A stretch of 64,000 nucleotides of DNA from Cyclobacteriaceae bacterium (GCA_028284125.1 JANQSI010000018.1:524998-588997), one strand, 5' to 3'; shown: positions 1-9,605, numbered from the stretch's first letter. A program made the numbers and translations. Notes: generated by a model from the sequence alone, not told the origin.

Positions 1-1656
1 AGCGTTGACTATTATTTAGCAAAGGGTAAGATCCTCAATAAGAAAAACGAAAATGATGAAGCATTGGAATTTTTCTACAAAGCGCTTGACAAAAACTCTG
101 AAGGTGGACTTGACTACTTGATCCCAGAAATTTATGCAGAGATCGCATCGGTTCTGAGAGAAAACAATGATCTGGAAAATTGTACGAAGTATTACCGATA
201 TGCTTTAGAAGAAGCTAGGAAAAAGGAGAACATTGACCTACAGATTAAGATCTGTGTTCAAATGTGTAAAGTCTATAATGGCTGGGTTACAGTCAATATT
301 GATTCCTCAGTTTACTACGGTGAAATGGCAATGCAAATAGCAACTCAAGCCAACGACGAGTACGGCTATGCGAATGCCATCTCTATTGCTGCAGCCCCGA
401 TCATAAGAGACGGGCAGTATCGACGAGGACTTGATTTATCTCGTGAAGCACTTGGTTTTGCAGATAAGTATAATTTTAGCTTGCAGACAAAATATTACCT
501 AACAGCTAACCAGGGATTCGCTTTCGAGGGACTTAAATTGTACGATTCCGCTCTTTACTTTATGAAACAAGCGGGAGAATTAAGGCCCTCCAGTTTGGAT
601 TATCCTCGATTAAAGTATCGCGTTTTCAAAGCTCAAGGAAAACACAAGGAAGCGCTTGAAGCATTCGAAATTTATTGGGCTAAATCTGATTCCACGTTGC
701 GAAATAGAAACCAGAATCGATTGTCCTCACTTCAAGCTAGATATGAAGCCAATCTTAAAGAGCAAGAACTGGCTTCTTTAACTCAAACAACAGAGCTTCA
801 GGAATTACAGCTATCACAACAACGATATCTTTTGTTTGGATTAGTTGTAGTGGTTGTGTTTTTAGCTATTGGCGGAGTGATGATTTATCGGCAGAGAAAA
901 CTTCGCCAAGCACAAGCGATTACTCAACTAGAATTGAAGGAAACGCAAAAACGGCTGGAACTTGAGCAACAATATCGAGCCTCGGAGTTGAAAGCCATCA
1001 GGTCTCAAATGAACCCTCATTTTGTTTTCAATGCTCTGAATTCCATTCAGGAATACATCATGACCAACGAGAAAAAGTTAGCTGGGAAATACCTAGGCAA
1101 GTTTGCAGATTTAATGAGAGTTTATCTTCAACATAGCCAGGTTAAGACGGTTGCTTTACGAGAAGAAATCGAAGCATTGAGTTTGTACCTTGAGTTGGAA
1201 AAATTACGCTTTGAGGAAACACTAGATTGCTCAATTCAAATTGAGGAAAACGTAGATACGGAACTATCCATTCCGTCCTTATTGATTCAGCCCTATGTTG
1301 AAAATGCAATCAAACATGGATTGTTACACAAACAAGGGAAAAGAGAACTGACAATTGTTGTGAAGCAAGACGATAGTAAGCAAGCACTTTTGTTTGAGGT
1401 AATTGATAATGGAATCGGGCGCAAGCGATCACAAGAAATAAATCAAATGCGTGATCCAGATCATAAATCATTCGCCACACATGCGTTGAAAAGCAGAATT
1501 GAATTGCTCAATCATGATCGATTGAATCCGATAATCGAGAAAGTAAACGATGTAGATGCGAATTCAGAAAATCCAGGCACAAAAGTTATGCTTGAACTGC
1601 CAATTGAGGAATTGGTTCCGGAAGCCCAGAAACGTCATTCGGAAATTGAGGCTTGA
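1..1656 (+). CDS. LytS-type sensor histidine kinase, 5' partial
   Basis: The reading frame is open to the first base of the window, so the gene starts outside; the TTG at 64 is not a convincing start because TPR-like sequence continues upstream of it. The visible part has TPR-like helices, one membrane helix at about nt 826-895, a coiled-coil linker, then a His_kinase domain (PF06580 type). The phospho-acceptor lies in MNPHFVFNAL (His codon 1018-1020), the N-box is ENAIKHG (about 1300-1320), and a DNGIG motif follows. This architecture is typical of Bacteroidota LytS/YehU-like kinases that phosphorylate a LytTR regulator. The regulator gene follows after 31 bp. The signal sensed cannot be read from the sequence. 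Confidence 0.9.
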   Translation, partial: SVDYYLAKGKILNKKNENDEALEFFYKALDKNSEGGLDYLIPEIYAEIASVLRENNDLENCTKYYRYALEEARKKENIDLQIKICVQMCKVYNGWVTVNIDSSVYYGEMAMQIATQANDEYGYANAISIAAAPIIRDGQYRRGLDLSREALGFADKYNFSLQTKYYLTANQGFAFEGLKLYDSALYFMKQAGELRPSSLDYPRLKYRVFKAQGKHKEALEAFEIYWAKSDSTLRNRNQNRLSSLQARYEANLKEQELASLTQTTELQELQLSQQRYLLFGLVVVVVFLAIGGVMIYRQRKLRQAQAITQLELKETQKRLELEQQYRASELKAIRSQMNPHFVFNALNSIQEYIMTNEKKLAGKYLGKFADLMRVYLQHSQVKTVALREEIEALSLYLELEKLRFEETLDCSIQIEENVDTELSIPSLLIQPYVENAIKHGLLHKQGKRELTIVVKQDDSKQALLFEVIDNGIGRKRSQEINQMRDPDHKSFATHALKSRIELLNHDRLNPIIEKVNDVDANSENPGTKVMLELPIEELVPEAQKRHSEIEA

Positions 1657-1687
1657 CCATAATTTGATTGAAAATATTTTTGAGTAA

Positions 1688-2437
1688 ATGAAAGCAGTAA
1701 TTATCGACGATGAGGAAAAAGCAAAACGCCTACTCAGGGTCTTGATCGAAGATAACTGCCCGCAGATAACTGAACTTCAAGAAGCAAGCGATCTTCCAGA
1801 AGGAGTAAGACTTATTAATGAATTCCAACCTGAAATTGTATTTCTCGATATCGAAATGCCCGGTTATTCAGGTATCCAACTGCTAGATTTTTTTGCGCCA
1901 AGTCAAATCACATTCGAAATCATATTCACAACTGCTTACAGTGAATACGCCATTAAGGCTTTCAAACTAAACGCAGTAGATTATTTATTGAAACCCCTTC
2001 GCGACGAACAAGTAGCGGAAGCAGTTGAAAAAGCGATTCAGCATCGAGGAAAATCGAAGATTAGCGAACGGTTAGAAGAATTAAAGAACACACTTAAAGC
2101 TTCTTCAGTAAGAAAAGTTGGGCTGCCAGTTTCCAATGGAGTACTGTTTGTCAAATTTGATGACATTATTATGCTAGAGGCAGATCGGATGTATACCAAA
2201 GTCTATTCTGAGGAAGATGGTGAAATCCTGGTTAGCAAACCACTAAAGTTCTTTATGGATCTTCTGGAGGATGCTCCAGAATTTTACAAACCCCACCGTT
2301 CTTACTTAATTAACCTCAAGCACATCAAACAATATGTGTCACAAGATGGCGGGTACATTGTTATGGACAACAATAGAAACGCCAGCATCTCAAGAGAAAA
2401 GAAAGAAGAATTTCTTGAGGTAATGCAAAGCGTCTGA
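1688..2437 (+). CDS. LytTR-family response regulator
   Basis: This 249-residue protein has an N-terminal receiver domain and a C-terminal LytTR DNA-binding domain. The acidic pair is near residues 7-9, the predicted phospho-acceptor is Asp54 in FLDIEMPG, and the conserved KP follows in YLLKPLRDEQ. The LytTR part runs from about residue 145 to the end and includes the typical LEADRMYTKVY stretch and HRSYLINL. It sits 31 bp behind the histidine kinase and is surely its partner. Known LytTR proteins bind pairs of about 9-bp direct repeats one or two helical turns apart; such a pair (ATTCGGAA, 21 bp apart) lies just downstream, in front of the next gene. Confidence 0.93.
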   Translation: MKAVIIDDEEKAKRLLRVLIEDNCPQITELQEASDLPEGVRLINEFQPEIVFLDIEMPGYSGIQLLDFFAPSQITFEIIFTTAYSEYAIKAFKLNAVDYLLKPLRDEQVAEAVEKAIQHRGKSKISERLEELKNTLKASSVRKVGLPVSNGVLFVKFDDIIMLEADRMYTKVYSEEDGEILVSKPLKFFMDLLEDAPEFYKPHRSYLINLKHIKQYVSQDGGYIVMDNNRNASISREKKEEFLEVMQSV

Positions 2438-2447
2438 GACCTTTACG

Positions 2448-2476
2448 ATTCGGAAACTCATATTCTCCATTCGGAA
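2448..2476 (+). promoter_or_regulatory. Direct repeat, candidate LytTR binding site
   Basis: ATTCGGAA occurs at 2448-2455 and again at 2469-2476, exactly 21 bp apart, in the 103-bp gap between the LytTR regulator and the lipoprotein gene. Two copies on one DNA face at this spacing fit the known binding mode of LytTR regulators. A third copy lies at 1637-1644, inside the kinase gene's 3' end, 44 bp upstream of the regulator's start. Binding is inferred. Confidence 0.45.
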
Positions 2477-2540
2477 GTTTTCATAAGTATAGAGCTTCTT
2501 TTCCAATCACATTTGACTAGAAGATTCTAAAAAAGTCACT

Positions 2541-4535
2541 ATGAAAACTAAACACAAAAACACTACAAGAATGTGTGTGCTATTTACCGTAATGGCAGCC
2601 ACTTTGATTTTCGCTGGTTGTGGGGAGGACGACCCAGAAATTCAAAACATACCACCAGAAATTCAAAATCAGTCTTTCAATGCTTCTGAAGCAATCAGCG
2701 AAACAGATGCCATTGGTACAGTTGTGGCGACCGATACGGATGGAGATGATCTTACATTTAGCATAACGACGAATGACAATAATCTTTTTTCAATCACTTC
2801 GCTTGGTGCTTTGAGTATCGCTGCAGGTCAGAGTCTTGACTTTGAGAGCGCAACTAGCCATAGTATTGTTGTGGAAGTGAGCGATGGAGAAGCCACGGCT
2901 TCCGCAACAGTCACAATTCAAGTCATTGATGTAGACGAAAACACTACTCCAACCATTGCTGATCAAACGTTCACAGTTGCTGAAAATATCAGTGATACCG
3001 ATGTAATCGGGAGAGTAGTTGCAACAGATGCAGAAGGTGATTTACTTTCATTTAATATTGGTGTGGTCAATGGTAAAGCTGCGTCACTATTTGAAATCAG
3101 TGATTCTGGAGACCTAAGTCTTACTACTGGACAAAGCTTAGACTATGAAACAACCATCAGTCATACTGTTTTAGTTGAAGTATCCGATGGTCAATTAAGT
3201 GCTTCCGCTACCATGACTATTAATGTGACGGATGTCGAAGAAGGAGATCCGCCAGTTGTTAGTAACGAAACATTCACAGTAAGAGAAGATGTTTCTGACA
3301 CCGATGTTATCGGAACGATTGATGCCACTGATCCAGAGGGAGGAACTTTATCATATTCCTTGAGTGATCCAAATGTCTTTGATGGTCTATATGAGATTAA
3401 TCAAGATGGTGAGCTTTCACTTTCGGCTGGAAAAAATCTGGACTATGAAAGTATTCAACAATACAGCTTTGGAGTCAAAGTAAGCGATGGAGATCATGAA
3501 GTAGAGGCAGCAATAAGTATAGTCGTAACAGATGTTATTGAAGATGTAGTTCAAGTCACAACTTGGGCTGGAAATGGCACTTCAGGTTTCCTTGATGGAA
3601 CAACCACTGGTGCCCGCTTTTTCGAGCCAAATGCAGTGGCCGTTGATGCTTCAGGAAATGTATATGTTTCGGATTCCAGAAATCATCGTATCAGAAAAAT
3701 TAATAACTCAGGAGCGGTAACAACTTTCGCAGGTTCAGGAACTCAAGGGTTACTGGATGGTACAGGAACAGCAGCTCAGTTCAATAATCCAGCTGGAATT
3801 GTGGTGGATGTTTCAGGGAATGTTTATGTCTCTGATCTTGGTAATCACAGTATCCGCAAAATCACACCGGCTGGAGTTGTCACCACTCTTGCTGGATCAG
3901 GAGCCTCTGGATTTGCTGATGGAACTGGCACGGCAGCTCAATTTAATGGTCCTTCCGGGCTGGCGATTGATGGATCTGGAAACATAGTAGTTGCAGATTA
4001 CAACAATCACCGAATACGGATAGTCACTGTTGCTGGAGTAGTCAGCACACTCGCTGGAGATGGAAATGCGGACGTGAGTAATGGAGCGATGGCGACCGCT
4101 CGCTTCAACAAGCCGGCAGATGTTGCAGTTGATGCTTCAGGAAATTTGTACGTGGCTGATAATAGCAACCACATGATCAGGAAGATTGATATTTCAACAA
4201 GTATGGTCAGCACGATTGCTGGAGCAGGATTTGTAGGTTATGAAGATGGGAGTGGTGCCGCAGCAAAATTTTCAGGTCCAGCGGCACTTGACATAGATGT
4301 ATCAGGGTACATCTGGGTTGCGGATATCAATAATGATGCTGTTCGCAGAATAGATCCCAATGGCAATGTTGTAACCACAGTCGTTGGTTTTGCTGGTGCA
4401 GGCTATGAGAATGGGGATTTATATGAAGCCAAAATGAATAATCCTTTAGGGTTAGCCGCAGATACTGGCAATGGATTCATTTACGTAGTTGAACAATCAA
4501 ATCATAGTGTTAGGAAAATCGTGATTTTCCAATAA
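2541..4535 (+). CDS. Lipoprotein with cadherin-like and NHL repeats
   Basis: This 664-residue protein begins with a lipoprotein signal peptide whose lipobox is IFAGC (Cys27). Three cadherin-like domains follow (about residues 38-335), each with the pattern IGTVVATDxDGDxLxFSI ... LDYE ... VxVSDG. The C-terminal half is six NHL repeats of about 55 residues (T-AG-G-GxxDG...F..P.GxAVDxSGNxYVxDxxNHxIRKI), which would close as a beta-propeller. The protein should sit on the outer membrane or cell surface and bind a ligand or partner; no catalytic motif is visible. It follows a LytS/LytTR pair and a candidate LytTR site, so it may be that system's target. A terminator follows directly. Confidence 0.9.
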   Translation: MKTKHKNTTRMCVLFTVMAATLIFAGCGEDDPEIQNIPPEIQNQSFNASEAISETDAIGTVVATDTDGDDLTFSITTNDNNLFSITSLGALSIAAGQSLDFESATSHSIVVEVSDGEATASATVTIQVIDVDENTTPTIADQTFTVAENISDTDVIGRVVATDAEGDLLSFNIGVVNGKAASLFEISDSGDLSLTTGQSLDYETTISHTVLVEVSDGQLSASATMTINVTDVEEGDPPVVSNETFTVREDVSDTDVIGTIDATDPEGGTLSYSLSDPNVFDGLYEINQDGELSLSAGKNLDYESIQQYSFGVKVSDGDHEVEAAISIVVTDVIEDVVQVTTWAGNGTSGFLDGTTTGARFFEPNAVAVDASGNVYVSDSRNHRIRKINNSGAVTTFAGSGTQGLLDGTGTAAQFNNPAGIVVDVSGNVYVSDLGNHSIRKITPAGVVTTLAGSGASGFADGTGTAAQFNGPSGLAIDGSGNIVVADYNNHRIRIVTVAGVVSTLAGDGNADVSNGAMATARFNKPADVAVDASGNLYVADNSNHMIRKIDISTSMVSTIAGAGFVGYEDGSGAAAKFSGPAALDIDVSGYIWVADINNDAVRRIDPNGNVVTTVVGFAGAGYENGDLYEAKMNNPLGLAADTGNGFIYVVEQSNHSVRKIVIFQ

Positions 4536-4553
4536 TTCAATCTACCGCCAATT

Positions 4554-4590
4554 AAAAGCGATCCATTTCATTTGGGTCGCTTTTTTATTT
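4554..4590 (+). terminator. Rho-independent terminator after NHL lipoprotein
   Basis: The stem AAAAGCGATCC pairs with GGGTCGCTTTT (one G-T pair) around a 9-nt loop and runs into a T-rich tract, 19 bp after the lipoprotein stop codon. Confidence 0.85.
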
Positions 4591-4665
4591 TTAACATTTA
4601 TAATAATTAATTATTTACATAAAAAAAATAAATTAAAATTTATGTATTAAAAATGCTCCTCCATC

Positions 4666-4673
4666 TAAGTTTG
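4666..4673 (+). promoter_or_regulatory. Bacteroidota -7 box for icd
   Basis: TAAGTTTG matches the Bacteroidota consensus TAnnTTTG. Transcription would begin near 4680, downstream of the ATG at 4653, so the ATG at 4692 must be the real start of icd. No clear -33 TTG is visible. Confidence 0.65.
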
Positions 4674-4691
4674 CACGTATATCTCAATATT

Positions 4692-6203
4692 ATGGAAGCA
4701 AACATTACACAATCCTCTTTCACAAAAGAACAAGCTGTTAAGAATAAAACTAAAGTAGCAGTTGCTGCTGGAGATGGAATTGGCCCAGAAATCATGAAGG
4801 CCACACTAGACATTATGGAAGCAGCTGGTGCTGCAATCGAGCCGGAATTTATTGATGTAGGCGAGCAAGTTTACCTTTCCGGCAACACTGCTGGGATCGA
4901 AGATAAATCCTGGGATGTAATCAATCGGAATAAGTTGTTGCTAAAGGCACCGATTACGACTCCTCAAGGAAGTGGTTATAAAAGTCTTAATGTAACCATT
5001 CGAAAATCACTCAACCTTTACGCAAATGTTCGTCCTTGCCGCTCTTTGCATCCATTCGTGAAGACGCTTCATCCGAATATGGATGTTGTCGTAGTGCGTG
5101 AGAACGAAGAAGATCTTTATGCTGGAATTGAACACCAGCAAACACCTGATGTGATACAGTGCCTCAAGTTAGTGACCAAATCTGGGAGTGAGCGAATCAT
5201 TCGGTATGCTTTTGAATATGCGAAGCAAAACAATCGCGAGAAAGTGACCTGTATGGTTAAGGACAATATAATGAAGCACACAGATGGAATGTTTCATAAG
5301 GTCTTCAACAAAGTTGGAGAGGAATATCCTGAGATAAAGAAAGAAATTCAAATCATAGATATCGGGGCTGCGCGACTTGCATCCAGACCCGAAGAATATG
5401 ATGTAGTAGTGACCTTGAATCTATACGGGGACATTATTTCTGACATTACAGCCGAAATTGCCGGAAGTGTCGGGTTGGCAGGTTCAGCTAATATTGGATC
5501 AAATTATGCGATGTTCGAAGCAATTCATGGCTCTGCGCCTGACATAGCAGGACAGGACCTTGCTAACCCTTCCGGTCTTATTAATGCGGCTGTAATGATG
5601 TTGCAACACATTGGTCAGACTGAAGTTTCCGAAAAAATTGCCAATGCGTTGCTGAAAACCCTTGAAGATGGGATTCATACGCAGGATGTTTTTAATCCTG
5701 ATTTTAGTAGAAAAAAGGCAACGACATCTGAGTTTGCGCAGGCGGTTATTGAACGAATAGGAAAACATCCTACTCGTCTAAAACCAGTTGCCATGGCTGA
5801 AGGAGAAATACGGTTGGATAAGTCAAATGAACCTGAAATTTTAGGGGAGAAGAAATTAGTTGGTGTGGATGTATTTGTTGATTGGCCTGGAAAAGACCCA
5901 GAAGAGTTGGGTAGAAAACTAAAATCAGCAGCTAAGACGCTTCAGTTGAAAATGATAACAAACAGAGGGGTAAAAGTTTATCCAAATGGAAACCCTGAAA
6001 CATTTTGCACAGATCACTGGAGGTGTCGCTTTATTAATAAAGACGTAGATCTTTCTAACGGTCCATCGTGTGAAAAAATCAGTCATAAAATGATAATCGC
6101 TTTGTTGAATGATTTAGTAAACATTGGAATTGATACTATCAAGACCGAGAATCTTTACTATTTCGGCGAGGAGCGAGGTTTTTCATTAGGCCAAGGCGAA
6201 TAA
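4692..6203 (+). CDS. icd: NADP-type isocitrate dehydrogenase
   Basis: Catalyses oxidative decarboxylation of isocitrate to 2-oxoglutarate in the TCA cycle. About 503 residues from the chosen start. Diagnostic motifs are GDGIGPEI near the N terminus, the substrate loop with NLYANVRP, the NLYGDIISD metal-binding segment and the EAIHGSAPDIAGQDLANPSG cofactor loop. A C-terminal extension of about 140 residues (starting near VGVDVFVDWPG) makes it the longer Thermus/Rickettsia-type enzyme rather than the 415-residue E. coli type. The start at 4692 (MEANITQ) is chosen over the ATG at 4653 because the -7 promoter element lies between them. Cofactor preference (NADP) is inferred from the family, not from a decisive residue. 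Confidence 0.93.
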   Translation: MEANITQSSFTKEQAVKNKTKVAVAAGDGIGPEIMKATLDIMEAAGAAIEPEFIDVGEQVYLSGNTAGIEDKSWDVINRNKLLLKAPITTPQGSGYKSLNVTIRKSLNLYANVRPCRSLHPFVKTLHPNMDVVVVRENEEDLYAGIEHQQTPDVIQCLKLVTKSGSERIIRYAFEYAKQNNREKVTCMVKDNIMKHTDGMFHKVFNKVGEEYPEIKKEIQIIDIGAARLASRPEEYDVVVTLNLYGDIISDITAEIAGSVGLAGSANIGSNYAMFEAIHGSAPDIAGQDLANPSGLINAAVMMLQHIGQTEVSEKIANALLKTLEDGIHTQDVFNPDFSRKKATTSEFAQAVIERIGKHPTRLKPVAMAEGEIRLDKSNEPEILGEKKLVGVDVFVDWPGKDPEELGRKLKSAAKTLQLKMITNRGVKVYPNGNPETFCTDHWRCRFINKDVDLSNGPSCEKISHKMIIALLNDLVNIGIDTIKTENLYYFGEERGFSLGQGE

Positions 6204-6227
6204 AACTTTTGCATCAAGTTTATTGGA

Positions 6228-6596
6228 ATGAAACAGAAAATCAAACTCAGCAAAATTCATTGCACACTTCCTGATGAAATTGATAAGGATGAGATGTATT
6301 TGAAAATGAATGGCGAGAAAATTTGGCCAAAAGGATCCATCTATTATCGTGTAGATACAGGAGATGTTGCTCCAGTTGATTTGACGCTTGAGGTACAGCA
6401 AGGATGGAACGAAGTTGAGTTGTGGGATTTCGATTACTTAAGTAGAAATGATTTTCTCGGAAAATTCAGATTTAAAGTAGACAACAATCCAGGAGTTTAT
6501 ACCAATACGATGGAGCTTGTCGAAAAGAATAGTACAGCGAGTTATGTTCTGGACTGGGAGATCTTGAATGAAGAAGGAGAATCTGTAGAAAGTTAA
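6228..6596 (+). CDS. Small hypothetical protein, C2-like
   Basis: This 122-residue soluble protein has no signal peptide or membrane helix. The sequence is rich in predicted beta strands, with acidic loops and the stretch VELWDFDYLSRNDFLGKFRF, which resembles the Asp-containing loops of C2-like beta-sandwich domains; that is a similarity by eye, not a proven assignment. It follows icd after 24 bp and could be co-transcribed. It ends convergently against dgt, sharing 4 bp. Confidence 0.7.
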   Translation: MKQKIKLSKIHCTLPDEIDKDEMYLKMNGEKIWPKGSIYYRVDTGDVAPVDLTLEVQQGWNEVELWDFDYLSRNDFLGKFRFKVDNNPGVYTNTMELVEKNSTASYVLDWEILNEEGESVES

Positions 6597-7930
6597 ACTG
6601 GTAGTCGAAACCCTTTGATGGTTTGATATAAGCGGACTGCATGGGAATCAGTCAGTCCGCTTATAAAATCAACGATAATTTGCACCGTTTCGTAAACCGA
6701 AATTTCGCCATCTAGTTGGACCAAATACTCTTCAGGTAATAACCTTAGTGTTGATGAATGTTTCGGTTTTGCTTCTTCAAATTTTGAGTAATAAGCAGCC
6801 ACTACAAAAGCTTCCATAAGGTGATCAATGACTTCATGACCACCTGCTTCTCTTTCAAGTACTTGTTTTGATTGGTAAATCTTGTCAATCGAAAGTTTGA
6901 TGATTAAGTCCAAAGTCTCAGCAGATGGAATCAGGCTGGTAAGTGCTGAATCAAATGAACCGTCCAACATTTTCTCCTCGTTTTCTTCAAAAACTGTTGA
7001 ACATTCGAAAATCAGTTGACTAATTGCCATCGCTCTCAATGTTCCCAGTTTTTGATTTATCGAAGGAATCTTTGCCAATTTTTCTTCTGAAAAGGCATCT
7101 CCAATGATAGATGCCAATAGCATTTTCACTTTTTCAAAGGGAACTAATCCCAATCTGCATCCATCTTCTAAGTCAATGATGTGATAGCAAATATCATCAG
7201 AAGCTTCAACCAGAAAAGCTAAGGGATGTCTACACCATTTATTATCTCCCAATTTAATGAGACCCATAGCATCAGCCATCTTTTCAAAAAGATGTGAATC
7301 GCATTGATAATAACCGTATTTTTTTTGACTCTTTCTTCCCGCCTCCTTCTCACAAGAAGAGGATAATGGATACTTAGTGAAAGCTCCGAGGCTGGCAAAT
7401 GTCAATCTCAGCCCACCATTCACATTGCTATTCAATAGTCGGAATCCTTGGGCATTTCCTTCAAAAGAAATCAGATCATTCCACTCTTTTCCTGAGACTC
7501 TTTCCTTAAATGCAATTCCAACTTCATTTGTTGTGAAAAAAGAGGATATGCTGTCTTCTCCTGAATGTCCGAATGGAGGATTTCCTAAATCATGCGCTAA
7601 GCATGCGGCTCCAACAATGCCGCCAAAGTCTCCGATACTATAATTCTCAGAAAGCTCTGGATATTTTTTGAGTAGGAAGGTTCCTGCGTTTTTTCCAAGA
7701 GAACGACCTACGCTTGAAACTTCAAGGCTATGTGTGAGTCGTGTATGAACGAAATCATCTTCCGGTAAAGGAAAAACTTGTGTCTTGTCCTGAAGTCGAC
7801 GGAAAGGATTCGAGAAGATAATTCTGTCATAGTCCTGCTCAAAAGGACTTCTCGTTGGTGCTGCATTTTGAGCGAGCGAATCGCCTGGACGCCTGGAAGA
7901 AAGAAGTTTGACCCAACTCATTTTAGCCAT
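6593..7930 (-). CDS. dgt: dGTP triphosphohydrolase
   Basis: Hydrolyses dGTP (or other dNTPs in the short-type family) to deoxynucleoside and triphosphate, controlling dNTP pools. The 445-residue protein carries the HD-domain signature: HTRLTHSLEV followed by AHDLGNPPFGHSGE, with the metal-binding HD pair and the flanking dGTPase residues. It opens with SSRRPGD and the FEQDYDRIIFSNPFRRLQDKTQVFP block shared by bacterial dGTPases. The start may be the Met at 7930 or the one at 7921. No clear -7 box is seen upstream. Confidence 0.93.
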   Translation of the reverse strand: MAKMSWVKLLSSRRPGDSLAQNAAPTRSPFEQDYDRIIFSNPFRRLQDKTQVFPLPEDDFVHTRLTHSLEVSSVGRSLGKNAGTFLLKKYPELSENYSIGDFGGIVGAACLAHDLGNPPFGHSGEDSISSFFTTNEVGIAFKERVSGKEWNDLISFEGNAQGFRLLNSNVNGGLRLTFASLGAFTKYPLSSSCEKEAGRKSQKKYGYYQCDSHLFEKMADAMGLIKLGDNKWCRHPLAFLVEASDDICYHIIDLEDGCRLGLVPFEKVKMLLASIIGDAFSEEKLAKIPSINQKLGTLRAMAISQLIFECSTVFEENEEKMLDGSFDSALTSLIPSAETLDLIIKLSIDKIYQSKQVLEREAGGHEVIDHLMEAFVVAAYYSKFEEAKPKHSSTLRLLPEEYLVQLDGEISVYETVQIIVDFISGLTDSHAVRLYQTIKGFRLPV

Positions 7931-7979
7931 GCCCGAAAATAGTCAATTCGGAAGACCCAGCTTGATGAAAATTAAATGA

Positions 7980-8687
7980 TTACGGATCGGAGTTCTTGTT
8001 GCTATCAAAAAAGTCGTTGTAGAAATCGAAGAGAACTGCAAGATCTCTTTTCTGGTCGAGTTTTAACTTGTTATCCTTAATGAAAACCTCTGCAGCAGAT
8101 TTTTGATCTTCCATTATAGAAAGAATTTCTTTTTTGCCTTTCAACTTATTGAAGCTACTAAAATCGGTGGTGTAGTAGAAGTCAGATTCGAGGATCATTT
8201 TTTCATCTACAACTACGCCGGAATAACCATCACTTTCAGTTTTAAAACCAATTTTAAATGCTTCAAGTAGCGTTACTTGTCCGTCGGAAAGTACCTGCAT
8301 ATATGAGCTGATTCGTCTATCCTCAATTCTGCTCGCTGGGATTCTCATTATTTTGTCGCCATCAAAAATCAAGGCTCTTACTCGACTTTCATTAAGTCTT
8401 CTGATGTGCTTCTCGACAAGAATTTCCACCAGCATTCTTACCAGGTTAATTCTGCCATTGGCATGTAAGATTTCGTCATCTCTTGTGATGATTACCATAT
8501 GGTTCCAATCTTCATCGAGATAAAATGATTTCTTAGTTAAAGAAAGTGGTGTCGAAATTGAATGAATTTTTTCAAGGTACTCCCCATTGATTGAGGTGAC
8601 TTTGTTTAGATCATCTTTCGTCTGAGTTAGTCCGTAGAAAGATATTAGTAGTGTTATTGCCGATAAAAAGGTCTTCATCGCTTTCAC
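7980..8687 (-). CDS. Secreted protein of unknown function, paralogue 1
   Basis: This 235-residue protein has a cleavable signal peptide (AITLLISFYGLTQ) and no recognised domain. It is clearly a paralogue of the next gene upstream (8761-9453): shared blocks include NGEYLEKIHSIS/NNEYVEKMNEIS, the GRINLVR...VEILV core, LLEAFKIGF/LLEAHKIGF, YSGVV, and a C-terminal KLDQKRDLAVLF-type stretch. A tandem duplication on one strand with 73 bp between them. The start could be Met1 at 8687 or Met4 at 8678. Location is probably periplasmic; the function is unknown. Confidence 0.75.
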   Translation of the reverse strand: MKAMKTFLSAITLLISFYGLTQTKDDLNKVTSINGEYLEKIHSISTPLSLTKKSFYLDEDWNHMVIITRDDEILHANGRINLVRMLVEILVEKHIRRLNESRVRALIFDGDKIMRIPASRIEDRRISSYMQVLSDGQVTLLEAFKIGFKTESDGYSGVVVDEKMILESDFYYTTDFSSFNKLKGKKEILSIMEDQKSAAEVFIKDNKLKLDQKRDLAVLFDFYNDFFDSNKNSDP

Positions 8688-8760
8688 TGTAACATATTAT
8701 AACATGTAAAAGATTGTTTTACCTAACTCTAATTTGTTCTAATTCACGCTATTGTTCATG

Positions 8761-9453
8761 TTAAGGGTTAACAGAACTGTCCAATGAATTGTAATAATTG
8801 AATAGGATCGACAGGCTCTTTTTCTGATGAAGCTTCAATTTGTTGATTTTGATGAAGCGCTCGACCTCCGTTCTTTTGTCTTCCATGAGGGATAGAATTT
8901 CCCTTTTCCCACTCAATAGATAATATGTTTTAAAGTCATCTGTGTAGTAAAAGTCGGAAAGTAAAATGGGCGTTTCGTCTCGTACCACTCCTGAATATGC
9001 ATGTTCTTCAACCCTAAACCCAATCTTATGCGCTTCAAGCAAATTCAATTTACCTGTACTAAGAATCCCCATGTAAGAAGAAGTGTTCATCCCCTCGATT
9101 TTACTTCCACTTACCTTTAGTATCCTACTTCCATTAACGATCAATGCCTTAACCTTAGCTTCATTAAGCTGTCTCACATGACGATCAACCAAGATTTCCA
9201 CTGCCTTCCTAACCAGGTTTATCCTTCCTGTCGAATGAAGAATCTCATTAGTCTTAGTCATAATCATGATATGATTCCATTGCTCATCTAGGTAGAGAGA
9301 TTTGTAATCCAGCCTCATTGGGCTGGATATTTCATTCATCTTCTCTACATATTCATTATTCAGTTTCGCAATTTGAAGAAGATCTTCGGTGCTTTGGCAA
9401 GTTCCATAGGTGATGGCGCCAGCCAAAAGAGTAATAGAAAGGAAGTACTTCAT
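8761..9453 (-). CDS. Secreted protein of unknown function, paralogue 2
   Basis: This 230-residue protein has a signal peptide (LSITLLAGAITYGTCQ) and is homologous over its full length to the neighbouring gene at 7980-8687. Both carry a regular series of aligned blocks (GRINLVR, SSYM, LLEAxKIGF, YSGVVxDE, DFYYTxDF, KKEILSxMED), so they form one family rather than sharing a motif. I do not recognise the family. The pair lies between dgt and an MtfA-like peptidase gene, but nothing ties them to either. Confidence 0.75.
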   Translation of the reverse strand: MKYFLSITLLAGAITYGTCQSTEDLLQIAKLNNEYVEKMNEISSPMRLDYKSLYLDEQWNHIMIMTKTNEILHSTGRINLVRKAVEILVDRHVRQLNEAKVKALIVNGSRILKVSGSKIEGMNTSSYMGILSTGKLNLLEAHKIGFRVEEHAYSGVVRDETPILLSDFYYTDDFKTYYLLSGKREILSLMEDKRTEVERFIKINKLKLHQKKSLSILFNYYNSLDSSVNP

Positions 9454-9605
9454 TTAATTGAATTGGTTATTGGGGTTTCAGATAGGGAATGTTGATTCTA
9501 GAAGCTCATTCCATTTTTAACAGCAATTTTGTGTCTTTACTTAACATCAGATTGTAAGAATTCCCATTTATAACGGATAATTGAGCATAAAGATAAGGCG
9601 CAATA

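Noticed and set aside
2512-2532. TAGAAGATTCTA upstream of the NHL lipoprotein gene resembles an iron box.
   Set aside because: The two half-sites abut without the central base and outer bases do not match; spacing differs from all seven good sites.
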